A stretch of 64,000 nucleotides of DNA from Companilactobacillus pabuli (GTDB lineage Bacteria > Bacillota > Bacilli > Lactobacillales > Lactobacillaceae), in contig NZ_CP049366.1 of the NCBI RefSeq assembly GCF_014058425.1, positions 1,860,001-1,924,000 of the forward strand. The letters are read 5' to 3'. Positions 25,670 through 37,944 of this stretch are shown piece by piece (within the stretch, counting starts at the first letter, position 1; each line of letters begins with the position of its first letter). Below the pieces are notes generated by a model. That model was not told the origin of the DNA. It saw only the letters and a list, made by a program, of their open reading frames with translations, and did not search any database. The translations under genes and the position numbers were made by a program.

Positions 25670-25705
25670 ATAAAAAATACACCAACAAAGTCAGTGTATT
25701 TTAGA
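25670..25705 (-). terminator. Terminator after the MucBP/SLAP surface protein
   Basis: On the minus strand AAAATACAC and GTGTATTTT enclose a 10-nt loop and run into a T-rich tract. Confidence 0.8.
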
Positions 25706-25707
25706 AT

Positions 25708-27852
25708 TTATCTTAATGTTGAGTCGCTTGCTTTGATCCATTCATCTGTAGCAACACGATACATCTTCTTGCCTCTAATTGTGGCACTTCTATCGGTGTA
25801 CCAAGGTGTATTAACGTCTAGGGCACGATCGATAATTAATTGTCCTTTAGAGTTATAAACTGGTGTGACATTTGTTCCATTAGTTACAGCCACCGTTTGT
25901 AGAGGTGTGTACTTGTAAACATCACTAGCTTTGACATATTCATTCGTTGCAACACGATAGTATTCAGCGCCATTGATGGTTACAGTCTTATCGATGATCC
26001 AACTTGAACCTTCAGAAAGGACTACATCATCGTTTAATTTGCCGTTACCATCATAAATCTTGATATTACCGTTGTGTGGATAACCGGAGACGATATTATC
26101 AACCGTTTGATCTGATTTTTGAACGTAAACTGTTGAAGTTGGTGTATCTTTATCGATTGTGTAATTAATGTCATCTGCATTAACGAAAGCATAACCAGTT
26201 GGAGCCTTCAAAACAATCTTCGATTCATTGGCGCCCTTACCTGATTGTGTACCGACTTCTTCACCAGTATCTTGATCAACGTAGGAGATATTATAAGGTG
26301 TGTCAGCAGCTACAACATACTTAGTTACCTTTTGGTCATTCTTCAAAAGAATAAAGCCATGGTCGATAACAGTTGCCAATGCATAGCCATCAGGAGCTGT
26401 AACTCCAATGTAGCTACCGAAATCACCAGTACCTTTGGATTCCGTTCCAACTACTTTACCAGTTGTTTTGTCTCTGAAAGTTACAGTGTAATTTAAGGAA
26501 TTGGAATCTGCTTTTGGTTTTACATAAATGTTTTTACTTGGAGTTAAGCTACTTAAATTTTGAAGTATATCAGACTGATTAACTAGCTTATAGTTTTCTG
26601 GAACATTTGTAAGAACAGCTGATGTACCTTCATTACCTTGGAGTTCTTCAGAACCCACATTATTACCAGTTGTAATATCTATATAATTTACAGTAGTATC
26701 GGCGCTCTTAGTTACGTAATATGTCTGTTTATTATTGTTAGAAGTTGCAGTAAAGTCACCATAATTGCCACTCAAAGCATAACCACTTTTTTCAGGAAGA
26801 AGTCCTTCAACATCTTCAGTTGTAAATGTGGTTTTATCCTTAGGGAAGGCCGTATATACTACATTTCCTGAATTTTTATCTTTGAATGTTATTACTGGAT
26901 GAACGGTACTTGAATCAATATTAATCGTTTGATTGCCAGAAGTATATGTAATTGGTTCTCCACTAATAGCATCTTTCACCGTATTACCGGCTGTATCAAT
27001 TGCTGTAGCTTTATAATCAAAAGTGGCTGTTTTGCCGTCTTCTGAATTTTTGCTATTAATTGTATTTAACAAATACATATTTCCGTTATCGTTAAGCATC
27101 CCAATATCGTTCAAATCATTAAGATCATTAACCGTACCACCTACTGAATTTTTAATCTTTGTCCAATTAGGTGCCGTGTATGTATTAACTGTTCTTTCAG
27201 CTTTAATACCTGTAATGTAGTTGTCTTTTGGTGTGAAAGTTACTGTCTTCCCATCCGATGACATTGTTCCAGATACTGTAGCAGTATTTTCTTTGCCATT
27301 AGCGTCTGCACCATTAGAACTTATAGCCTTAACATCTGAATTTTCAGCAGTATTTTCGATACCAGTGTCTCCATCTTTGAAGTTCATAATCTGACTATTA
27401 TTAGTAAATGAAACGATTGGTTTGGCAAAATTATAATCTACTGTAACAGTCTTAGTTACACCGTTAAGTGTGTACTTGACTGTCTTAGGAAATCCATTTG
27501 AATCCTTATTGGATGTAGTCATAGGAACCAATTGTTCGTTACTATCGACTACGTTTAGTTCCCCTTGCAAGACATTGTCAAATTGAGTGTCAGTCTTTTG
27601 ACCAAAGATTGGCGCAGCATACATAGTTTGACCATCTTCTAGATCAGAAAACTTCATTTGGGAATTAACGTTGCTAGCAGTAGAACTTGAATTCAATAAC
27701 TCGTTGATAACTTGAATCACATTGTTAGCGATTTCAGTTTTGTCAACGCTTAATGCCTTGTTGGAACTAGCCTGTGCAACTGTTGTATTTGCCCCTAAAA
27801 TAGTGCTCGATAACAAAATACCAGTCAAAGCTATCATTTTTATTTTTTTCAT
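25708..27852 (-). CDS. Secreted MucBP-repeat protein with C-terminal SLAP-type domains
   Basis: 714 aa. Signal peptide with KKIK basic start and cleavage near VAQA-S (residues 1-28). The central region has about four MucBP-like repeats of ~65 residues with the pattern Y/F-x-D-x-x-T/S-G-x-x-V (for example VTFRDKTTGKVVGTES and ISYVDQDTGEEVGTQS). The last ~120 residues hold two SLAP-like repeats (YRVATNEYVKASD and YRVATDEWIKASD), which bind the cell wall non-covalently in S-layer-associated proteins. No LPxTG. Likely an adhesin bound to mucin or host glycans. A clear promoter lies upstream at 27877-27905. Confidence 0.85.
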   Translation of the reverse strand: MKKIKMIALTGILLSSTILGANTTVAQASSNKALSVDKTEIANNVIQVINELLNSSSTASNVNSQMKFSDLEDGQTMYAAPIFGQKTDTQFDNVLQGELNVVDSNEQLVPMTTSNKDSNGFPKTVKYTLNGVTKTVTVDYNFAKPIVSFTNNSQIMNFKDGDTGIENTAENSDVKAISSNGADANGKENTATVSGTMSSDGKTVTFTPKDNYITGIKAERTVNTYTAPNWTKIKNSVGGTVNDLNDLNDIGMLNDNGNMYLLNTINSKNSEDGKTATFDYKATAIDTAGNTVKDAISGEPITYTSGNQTINIDSSTVHPVITFKDKNSGNVVYTAFPKDKTTFTTEDVEGLLPEKSGYALSGNYGDFTATSNNNKQTYYVTKSADTTVNYIDITTGNNVGSEELQGNEGTSAVLTNVPENYKLVNQSDILQNLSSLTPSKNIYVKPKADSNSLNYTVTFRDKTTGKVVGTESKGTGDFGSYIGVTAPDGYALATVIDHGFILLKNDQKVTKYVVAADTPYNISYVDQDTGEEVGTQSGKGANESKIVLKAPTGYAFVNADDINYTIDKDTPTSTVYVQKSDQTVDNIVSGYPHNGNIKIYDGNGKLNDDVVLSEGSSWIIDKTVTINGAEYYRVATNEYVKASDVYKYTPLQTVAVTNGTNVTPVYNSKGQLIIDRALDVNTPWYTDRSATIRGKKMYRVATDEWIKASDSTLR

Positions 27853-27876
27853 AGCACATATCTCCCTGATAAATTA

Positions 27877-27905
27877 TATATATCTAAACACCTTTATCAT
27901 ATCAA
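27877..27905 (-). promoter_or_regulatory. Promoter of the MucBP/SLAP gene
   Basis: On the minus strand TTGATA (27900-27905), a 17-bp spacer and TATATA (27877-27882), followed by TAAT. It lies about 25 bp before the ATG at 27852. Confidence 0.65.
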
Positions 27906-28050
27906 GAAATACAAAAAAAAGAAGGACAAAATACCCTCTTTTCTTAAAAAAGTTTAAACAATTCATAAAATTTATAAAGCGATTACATTATTTTGGATAA
28001 TCATACCAAAAATTTTTAATTACTGAACTTTTTTTAATAATATAGATCAC

Positions 28051-28092
28051 ATAAAAAAAGACAGAATGCTTTAAAAAACAATTCTGTCTATA
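28051..28092 (-). terminator. Terminator after the small membrane protein at 28109
   Basis: ATAGACAGAATT and related AATTCTGTCT-type arms (ACAGAAT/ATTCTGT) with a 15-nt loop and T7 on the minus strand. Confidence 0.8.
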
Positions 28093-28108
28093 TTTATTTA
28101 TTCATTTT

Positions 28109-28306
28109 TTACAACCAACGTTTATGATGTCGCATGAATATTTCGTGATTCTTCTCCATACCACCTAAATAAACTATCGACAACACTAAGACCGCAAATA
28201 ATGCTAAGAACGCATTTGGTTGGTTGAAGAAGTACAAAATTATTGCTAGTACGATTAATATTAGGATCGATACTCTAAGCGAAAACCTCGGTACTTTGTC
28301 TTTCAT
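28109..28306 (-). CDS. Small membrane protein (65 aa)
   Basis: Starts at ATG 28306 with GAGG about 10 nt upstream. Basic N-terminus (MKDKVPRFSLR), two hydrophobic segments separated by NQPNAF, and a histidine/basic tail (EIFMRHHKRWL). No known family. Single gene between the surface protein and the beta-glucoside operon, with its own terminator. Confidence 0.65.
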   Translation of the reverse strand: MKDKVPRFSLRVSILILIVLAIILYFFNQPNAFLALFAVLVLSIVYLGGMEKNHEIFMRHHKRWL

Positions 28307-28380
28307 AAAATTATTACCTCTTTGCTTTGAGATTTCACCTATATTATGGAAGATTTTTTAACAACGTGCAATCCAGATGC

Positions 28381-29856
<1,476 letters not shown>

Positions 29857-29865
29857 CTATTAATA

Positions 29866-29879
29866 TGGTAACGTTTTCT
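29866..29879 (-). promoter_or_regulatory. Candidate cre site between bglP and bglA
   Basis: Minus strand AGAAAACGTTACCA matches 12 of 14 positions of the CcpA consensus TGWAANCGNTNWCA. It would act as an internal roadblock for catabolite repression; weaker than the site at 32966. Confidence 0.45.
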
Positions 29880-29896
29880 TTGACTTGAAAACAAGC

Positions 29897-32012
<2,116 letters not shown>

Positions 32013-32017
32013 TATAT

Positions 32018-32854
32018 TTAATTGTTACGATGAGTCACTCGCCAAACGTGTAAAATCAAGTAAACTTGATCATTTTGGGAAAGTGCCCATCCTTTAGTAT
32101 TGCGTAAAAATGTTGAGATCTTTTGGACTGTCGCATTTTCATCAGGATACTTCATAATCATCAGCTTCAATAAACTCGGATCCAATTGTTCAGTTGAAGT
32201 ATTGTTTGATTTTAATTTTCTAATTAAAAAATATCGCAAATGCGAAACCAAGCGGCTGTAATTAAATGATTCATCATCCAAAGTCGTGTGATAACTGATC
32301 TGAATAATATTAATAATATCCGCAATCATCTTTGACACTTGAATCGTATCTTGCAAAGTTTCCTTTTCATTTTCGAGATTAACGAAATGATAAGTTAGAA
32401 AAACTAATTCACCCTTTGGAAACATGACACCCAAATCTTCTCGAATAATTTCAATAGCTCGAACAGAAGCTTGATATTCTTTAGGGAATAATTTTTTAAC
32501 TTCCCAACTAACTGCTCGATCTGTAAACTCAATGTGTTCTTTAGCACGTTTATACGCGAAATTGATATGATCAGCCAAAATCAAATATTGATAGTCATTG
32601 AATTTAACTTTCAAGAAAGCTTCGACGTCTTGAACAATGTCAGTCGTTACATTAATAATGTCTTCGTCATACTCTTTTAAAGTATCGATTTCATCATTAT
32701 TAACTGATTTGAATTTTTGAGTAATCTTTGATGCGTCCACCAAATCACCCGGCTTCTTGCCAAATCCAATTCCTTTTCCAACAATCATCCATTCAACGTT
32801 TTCATCATCGACGACAAGAGCGGCATTATTATTATAATTTTTGACAAATTTCAA
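32018..32854 (-). CDS. licT: BglG/LicT family transcriptional antiterminator
   Basis: 279 aa from a TTG at 32854, with GAGGAGGG 7 nt upstream; longer in-frame options run back into the leader terminator. RNA-binding CAT domain at residues 1-55 (KFVKNYNNNAALV, GKGIGFGKKPGD), then PRD1 (His in ADHINFAY and TYHFVN) and PRD2 (His in VSHLRYF and ILHVWRV). The PRDs are phosphorylated by the PTS. It controls its own leader and that of bglP. Confidence 0.93.
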   Translation of the reverse strand: MKFVKNYNNNAALVVDDENVEWMIVGKGIGFGKKPGDLVDASKITQKFKSVNNDEIDTLKEYDEDIINVTTDIVQDVEAFLKVKFNDYQYLILADHINFAYKRAKEHIEFTDRAVSWEVKKLFPKEYQASVRAIEIIREDLGVMFPKGELVFLTYHFVNLENEKETLQDTIQVSKMIADIINIIQISYHTTLDDESFNYSRLVSHLRYFLIRKLKSNNTSTEQLDPSLLKLMIMKYPDENATVQKISTFLRNTKGWALSQNDQVYLILHVWRVTHRNN

Positions 32855-32869
32855 AAATATACCCTCCTC

Positions 32870-32947
32870 AAAAAAAATACCCACTAATCTTACACTTATA
32901 GTGTAACAAGTTAGTAGGTTTATGCCTGATCGAATCAGTAACACGCT
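32870..32947 (-). promoter_or_regulatory. LicT-dependent RAT antiterminator and terminator, licT leader
   Basis: Minus strand GCGTGTTACTGATTCGATC (part of the RAT, 32918-32947) followed by a terminator: ACCTACTAA and TTAGTGGGT with inner TTACAC/GTGTAA pairing, then T8. The T-tract ends about 15 nt before the TTG start of licT. Confidence 0.88.
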
Positions 32948-32964
32948 TTTTGTTTACGAGCATT

Positions 32965-32993
32965 ATGATAGCGTTTTCTACAATGCTCGTCAA
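32965..32993 (-). promoter_or_regulatory. licT-bglP-bglA promoter with overlapping cre
   Basis: Minus strand TTGACG (32988-32993), 17-bp spacer, TATCAT (32965-32970). The cre-like sequence AGAAAACGCTATCA (32966-32979; 13/14 to consensus) covers the spacer end and the -10, fitting direct CcpA repression. Confidence 0.85.
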
Positions 32994-33135
32994 GTCATTT
33001 TTTATAAAAAATTTATATCAAAAATAAATAGCTAAATATTCAAAAGTATATTCTTTATTGTTTTTCAATAAATTCATATTGTTTATCAATATAAAATGAG
33101 CTAAAATATCCTTAATCACAAAGGAGATTTCGATT

Positions 33136-33609
33136 ATGAAAATCAAAACTACTTTACTAAAATTTGTTACTTTGATTATAGATGCTTTTGTTTTATTCTT
33201 TGTAGTCATGTTATCGATGAGCATGCTTAACGCTATTCAAGATCATCCCTTTGATTTATTAACAACAGTTGCTGGCGTGACCTTTTTAACTGTGGGTCTA
33301 TTAGTCCTTGTCATCAGTTACTACTTATTTAGAATTTTCAAATTGATTGACAATCATAATTTCTTTACCCAACAGGCACTACATTTCGTTAGAATGGTCC
33401 GCTATCTGTTCATCGCCTGTTCAGTTGTTCTACTCGCAATTTTACCGATAGCTTATCAGGCTGCCGATATCGATGATGCTCCTGGATTAATTATTGTTGC
33501 CTTAGGATTTATCTTCTTTCCCAGTGCAATTGCCGCTTTTATTTCAGTCATGGAAAAAATTCTGATCAACTCGATTCAATTTAAACAAGAAAATGAATTA
33601 ACGATATAG
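33136..33609 (+). CDS. DUF2975 family membrane protein
   Basis: 157 aa, four hydrophobic helices (about 10-30, 45-68, 90-112, 120-142), with FKLIDNHNFFTQQ between helices 2 and 3, as in DUF2975 proteins. AAGGAG lies upstream of the ATG. It precedes a small XRE-type regulator by 9 bp, the usual DUF2975/HTH pair, whose function is unknown but which commonly forms a membrane-linked regulatory unit. Confidence 0.8.
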   Translation: MKIKTTLLKFVTLIIDAFVLFFVVMLSMSMLNAIQDHPFDLLTTVAGVTFLTVGLLVLVISYYLFRIFKLIDNHNFFTQQALHFVRMVRYLFIACSVVLLAILPIAYQAADIDDAPGLIIVALGFIFFPSAIAAFISVMEKILINSIQFKQENELTI

Positions 33610-33618
33610 GAGGTCAAA

Positions 33619-33822
33619 ATGATAAAAATAAATTTAGATCTTCTACTAGTCAAAAAGAATATGACTGTTACCGAATTGGCTGAAAAGGTTGGTATCACGC
33701 AAGCTAACATCTCAATTTTGAAAAATGGACGTGCTAAAGCAATTCGTTTTTCAACTTTAGAAAAAATCTGTCAAACACTAGACTGTCAGCCCGGTGATAT
33801 CTTAGAATATATACAGGAATGA
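33619..33822 (+). CDS. Small XRE-family HTH regulator (YozG-like)
   Basis: 67 aa. A complete Cro/C1 helix-turn-helix: LLVKKNMTVTELAEKVGI then SILKNGRAKAIRFSTLEKIC, ending CQPGDILEYI. Such tiny XRE proteins typically follow a DUF2975 gene, as here. Starts at ATG with AGGAGG a few bases upstream. Likely autoregulatory with its partner. Confidence 0.85.
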   Translation: MIKINLDLLLVKKNMTVTELAEKVGITQANISILKNGRAKAIRFSTLEKICQTLDCQPGDILEYIQE

Positions 33823-33959
33823 CGGAATGTATATATAGCTCTTTCCTTACTCCTTTAAGCTTCAGCTCGTATCTTCACAAAATCATCAAGCAATCTTTAA
33901 ATAATATAATTTTTCTTATGCTAATATGCAGTTGAAGTTATAGAAAGGAGTCTTAGATT

Positions 33960-34328
33960 ATGTCAGAGACAAAGAAAGTTATTGCCGTAGCTTTAGATAT
34001 CAATAAGATTCCCTACAATAGTGATGTTGATGTCATTTTTACCCCAGGAACTCAAAAAATTTGGTATACGAGAAATACTCAATCAATTGAGATACCTAAA
34101 CGGATTTTATTATTTGATTCACTTTTGAATTCATTCTTTAAGAAATTTTCTAAAAAATCCAATAAGCATGATGTTTTGAAATTCAATTATTTTACTAATA
34201 AAGTTGCAAGCTACTTGAAGGATCACCCATATGACGCGGTCATCTTCGAAAACCAACAACTTAAGAATAAAATTCTTCCTAATTTCAAAAATAAAAACGA
34301 ATATGTCGTTGAAGATACGATGGCTTAA
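33960..34328 (+). CDS. Unknown cytoplasmic protein (122 aa)
   Basis: Start ATG at 33960 with AAAGGAG upstream. No signal peptide, helices or motifs recognised. Basic middle (FFKKFSKKSNKHDVLKF) and alternating beta-like pattern at the N-terminus (VIAVALDINKIPYN, VDVIFTPGTQKIWY). Single gene closed by a strong terminator. Probably lineage-specific. Confidence 0.6.
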   Translation: MSETKKVIAVALDINKIPYNSDVDVIFTPGTQKIWYTRNTQSIEIPKRILLFDSLLNSFFKKFSKKSNKHDVLKFNYFTNKVASYLKDHPYDAVIFENQQLKNKILPNFKNKNEYVVEDTMA

Positions 34329-34331
34329 CTT

Positions 34332-34362
34332 TTACCGATTCCTTTTGGGATCGGTTTTTTTG
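34332..34362 (+). terminator. Terminator after the 33960 gene
   Basis: ACCGAT and ATCGGT arms around a 10-nt loop and seven T. Confidence 0.85.
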
Positions 34363-34401
34363 CGTTTCATTTAGGAAAAATAATATTTTTAATAAATGAA
34401 A

Positions 34402-34415
34402 TGAAAGCGTATTCA
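34402..34415 (+). promoter_or_regulatory. Candidate cre site upstream of the lectin-WxL gene
   Basis: TGAAAGCGTATTCA matches 13 of 14 positions of the CcpA consensus and lies about 55 bp before the start codon, in the expected promoter zone. Suggests carbon-dependent expression of the surface protein. Confidence 0.55.
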
Positions 34416-34470
34416 TTTATTGATATACTACTGTATACAATGAATATACATTTTAGGGGTGTGAATTTCG

Positions 34471-37152
34471 ATGAAAGGACATCATAAGCATCTGATTGGA
34501 TATATTTTTATATCCCTTTTTGTGCTACTTATAAACTTCTTTATACCTTTGACTACTGTTAAAGCTGAACCAGTGGGTTTGCCTTTGAATGACCATATGG
34601 TTATTAGTACACCAACAGTCATTAATCCACCAAACGGTTCAAATCCTTTTACAACAAACAGTACTACTATTTTAAACAATGAAACTATCAAACTCACTAG
34701 TGGCCCTGGAAGTGATCAAAAGAAATCAATGAGTTTAGTCTATGATATGCACACAAAAAATATTGGTACTTACGGAACAATTTGGTCTAGGGATAACAAA
34801 ATGTGGGATTTATCACAAAAGCAAAGTATATCAGCCTGGCTATCATTCGGGGAATACAATAATTCGAAATTATCTAATGGTGAAGGTATGGCTTTTGTAT
34901 TGCAAAACGATCCTCGCAAAACAACGGCCATGGGTGCAGGTTTACAAGGCCTAGGTGTTTATGGATTAGATTATACATCCATAATCAATTTTGGTATCTC
35001 TGCGACTCCAGCTACATCCGATATCATTTCTAATACTGCGATTAAAAATAGCATTGCATTAGAATTCGATTCGCATGTAAATAAAGCAAGTGATACTGGA
35101 GATGATTCAACCCCCATAATTCTCCAATACAAAACTGACAAGATTGGTATCACTTCAATTGACAAATATGTTACATCTCATTCTTTTGATGGAAATTTAA
35201 AAAATGCCGGTAAATCTCCCGCCGATGTTGGATTTCCTGACAATATTCTTTTACCAGAATCTTTCTTAGGAATAAAGGCAAACGGAAACACTATGGATAG
35301 TGATTCTACAGGACATATTGCATTTGCTTTACCTAACTCTCCATATTCGTATTCAAATATTTTTCCAACCACTTCATTACCTACTGAATTTGAAAATGAT
35401 AAAGTCTCTTCAACCATGGGATTGTTTCATTCAAATATACAAAAAGCTGAATTAATCGATGATGAAGATTACTTTGGGCATGGTGTAAAATGGCATCACG
35501 TAACAATAAGTTGGGAACCAGATGAAAATCTTCTTGCCGGAACTTTAAGCTATTCTTTTAATGATAAAGATGAGAATGGCATCACAAATACAAATAAGAC
35601 TAGTAACAGATACTTCAAGCGTGTAGATTCTTCTATAAAAATCCCAATGAGTACATTCGATGTTCACAATGGTGACTATAACGTTTATTGGGGCTTTACT
35701 GGAGCCAATAGTACTTTGGGACAAAATAATGATTCTAGTCAAGGCACTGTTTTTGACAAATATGTCAAATTGGAAACTCTACCTGACTCCCCTAGCCCAA
35801 TCGCCAACAGTTCGATAACAGACTTAACGCTAAACAAAACTATTACTGACCAATCAACTGACATTGACGTCAACAGTGGCGACTCGGTCGATTTAAATTA
35901 TGAAATTCGTCACGCTAAAGATGATGACACCAAATCTGATTCCAAGATTCTTCCCGATTCACAAAAACCTTCTTGGAAAGACATTGTCGCTGCTATCCAA
36001 ATCCCTGATATGGAAACTTACTTAGATTTTCGCCAAGAAGACAGTCCCAATACTCCCGGGCAAAAACGTATCGGCTACATCGAATATCAAGACGGTACTC
36101 AAGACGACCTATTAGTTTCAGATGTCTCTTTGACTAGTGGTCAAGCTGAAAGTACTAGTACCAAAGTCTCCATTAACAGCCGTTTAATTAACAAAAAACT
36201 TTCCAAAGATCTCGATAACGCCGACAATAAAATTACCAATATTAAAATTTTTGGAACAGCTATTAATAAAGATTTAAAAGACCATCTAGTTCAAAAAGCA
36301 CCCGCCTACTTCAACGGTAGCAATGCCATCATTTCAACTAGTTCTCCAGAATTTAACATCCGTTATGAGAAGAACTGGAGCTTAATGGCTAAAGGGCTTG
36401 AAGAAAATTACACCCTTCGTTTCCAACAAGATAATCCTAATATCACTTTACCTATCGAATTGTCCTACAATCCTGAGCAAAAATTTGTTCCTGGAGATGA
36501 ATTAATCGTTGATATCAATATCGATAATTATAAAAAGATTGAAAGTAAACTCAATGTTACTGGCAATGATACGACTGAAAAAATCGAAATTCCTATCAAT
36601 GAAACAATCTTTGATTCGACAAGTGACTTTTGGGATACCTTCTCATTAGAAAAGAACAACCCTCACCGAATTGAAATCACTGTAACCGACAAGGACTCTA
36701 AGGTTTCTAATAATGTTCAGTTTTTCGTTGAAGTAGTTCCTGATAAAATTCTCGAAGTCGATGCCTCCAAGAGTATTTCTTTCAATGATATCAATTATTC
36801 TAGCAAAGCTGACTACATCCAACGTAAAGATGATGGCTACGTTAAAGTAACAAGTCGTAACAACCCTTGGCAACTACGAACTCGTGTAGTCACACCTCTA
36901 ACTAAAGCTAATGACAACGAACAATTCGCCGGTAGTTTACTTTATATCGATGACGACCAAAGATCTGCTTTAGATGATTCGCCAACTTTGATTGAACAAG
37001 ACAATCACAGTTATCCTGAAGAAACTGAAACAATGATTTCTGATTCTTGGAAAGATGACACGGGTGTAATCTTGAAACAAACTGGTTTGAACGAAGCTGG
37101 TAAATATACTGGGGTTTTGGAATGGAGTTTAGCTGACGCTGACATTAATTAA
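34471..37152 (+). CDS. Secreted L-type lectin-like protein with C-terminal WxL-type domain
   Basis: 893 aa. Signal peptide (residues 1-33, ending TTVKAEP). Residues 60-440 read as a bacterial L-type lectin fold (WSRDNKMWDL, GEGMAFVLQNDP, ALEFDSHVN, HHVTISWEPDENLL, YWGFTGANS). A long beta-rich linker follows; the last ~120 residues end in a WxL-type domain with NPWQLRTRVV and GVLEWSLADA. WxL domains attach to peptidoglycan non-covalently; the lectin part points to glycan binding. No adjacent DUF916 or LPxTG partner, so it is a solitary WxL protein. Candidate cre upstream. Confidence 0.85.
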   Translation: MKGHHKHLIGYIFISLFVLLINFFIPLTTVKAEPVGLPLNDHMVISTPTVINPPNGSNPFTTNSTTILNNETIKLTSGPGSDQKKSMSLVYDMHTKNIGTYGTIWSRDNKMWDLSQKQSISAWLSFGEYNNSKLSNGEGMAFVLQNDPRKTTAMGAGLQGLGVYGLDYTSIINFGISATPATSDIISNTAIKNSIALEFDSHVNKASDTGDDSTPIILQYKTDKIGITSIDKYVTSHSFDGNLKNAGKSPADVGFPDNILLPESFLGIKANGNTMDSDSTGHIAFALPNSPYSYSNIFPTTSLPTEFENDKVSSTMGLFHSNIQKAELIDDEDYFGHGVKWHHVTISWEPDENLLAGTLSYSFNDKDENGITNTNKTSNRYFKRVDSSIKIPMSTFDVHNGDYNVYWGFTGANSTLGQNNDSSQGTVFDKYVKLETLPDSPSPIANSSITDLTLNKTITDQSTDIDVNSGDSVDLNYEIRHAKDDDTKSDSKILPDSQKPSWKDIVAAIQIPDMETYLDFRQEDSPNTPGQKRIGYIEYQDGTQDDLLVSDVSLTSGQAESTSTKVSINSRLINKKLSKDLDNADNKITNIKIFGTAINKDLKDHLVQKAPAYFNGSNAIISTSSPEFNIRYEKNWSLMAKGLEENYTLRFQQDNPNITLPIELSYNPEQKFVPGDELIVDINIDNYKKIESKLNVTGNDTTEKIEIPINETIFDSTSDFWDTFSLEKNNPHRIEITVTDKDSKVSNNVQFFVEVVPDKILEVDASKSISFNDINYSSKADYIQRKDDGYVKVTSRNNPWQLRTRVVTPLTKANDNEQFAGSLLYIDDDQRSALDDSPTLIEQDNHSYPEETETMISDSWKDDTGVILKQTGLNEAGKYTGVLEWSLADADIN

Positions 37153-37157
37153 AGCAC

Positions 37158-37190
37158 CAAAAAAGGAGCCCACAATCAGGCTCCTTTTTG
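37158..37190. terminator. Bidirectional terminator between convergent genes
   Basis: AAAAAGGAGCC and GGCTCCTTTTT with an 8-nt loop: near-perfect in both directions. Confidence 0.9.
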
Positions 37191-37832
37191 TTATCTAATA
37201 ACGTCTTGAATATCTTGATCTCCAGCAGAGAAATTGTATTCATTTTTGATTGATGATGGAGTTTGAATAGCTTGAGCGATAACTTTTGCGACATCAGCTC
37301 TTGCTACAGAACCACCTTCATAATTGCTTTGGATATTAACTTTTCCAGTTGCAGGATCATCGGTCAAAGTTCCCGGATGAACAATTGTGTAATCTAAGTT
37401 TGTGCTACGAAGATACTTGTCAGCATAATGCTTAGCTACGTAATAAGGTCTGATTCCTGAAGCTTCCCACTTCGTACGATCATCACTGTAAACAGCACTA
37501 ACCATGACATAACGCTTGATACCAAGAATTTGAGCGGCATCCATTGTCTTGATAGCTCCGTCCAAATCGATTTCAATTGTCTTGTCATATCCAGCACCAC
37601 CGGCACCAGCGGAGAAGACGATCGTGTCGGCGCCAGATTCAGCAATGGAATTTTGAATATCCTTTGGAGATGCTGTTAAATCAATGTATTGAGTTGAAAT
37701 ACCATCTGTTTGGTATGCTTTGATCTGTTCTTCTTTACGCAAACCAGCCGCAAAATCAATCTTTCTAGCTTTCAACTCGTCAACTAACAAACGACCCACT
37801 TTACCATGGGCACCAATAATAAGTACTTTCAT
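37191..37832 (-). CDS. NAD(P)H-binding SDR-type protein (YwnB/YhfK-like)
   Basis: 213 aa from the ATG at 37832 behind GAGGAGG. Rossmann motif IIGAHGKVGRLL at the N-terminus; YVMVSAVYSDDR and PYYVAKHYADKYL give the atypical SDR tyrosine/lysine region, then TIVHPGTL. Members act as NAD(P)-binding isomerase or oxidoreductase-like proteins, often in oxidative stress; the substrate is unknown. Confidence 0.88.
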   Translation of the reverse strand: MKVLIIGAHGKVGRLLVDELKARKIDFAAGLRKEEQIKAYQTDGISTQYIDLTASPKDIQNSIAESGADTIVFSAGAGGAGYDKTIEIDLDGAIKTMDAAQILGIKRYVMVSAVYSDDRTKWEASGIRPYYVAKHYADKYLRSTNLDYTIVHPGTLTDDPATGKVNIQSNYEGGSVARADVAKVIAQAIQTPSSIKNEYNFSAGDQDIQDVIR

Positions 37833-37905
37833 TAATAAAACCTCCTCAAGTACCATTACCTTAACAACAATTTTTTTATTTTTCCATTATTAAGTATTTT
37901 GATAA

Positions 37906-37937
37906 CAAAAAAATCCCAATCACTAAGGATTGAGATT
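37906..37937 (-). terminator. Terminator after prs
   Basis: Minus strand AATCTCAATCC and GATTGGGATT pair with a short loop and T7. Confidence 0.8.
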
Positions 37938-37944
37938 AATTAAC

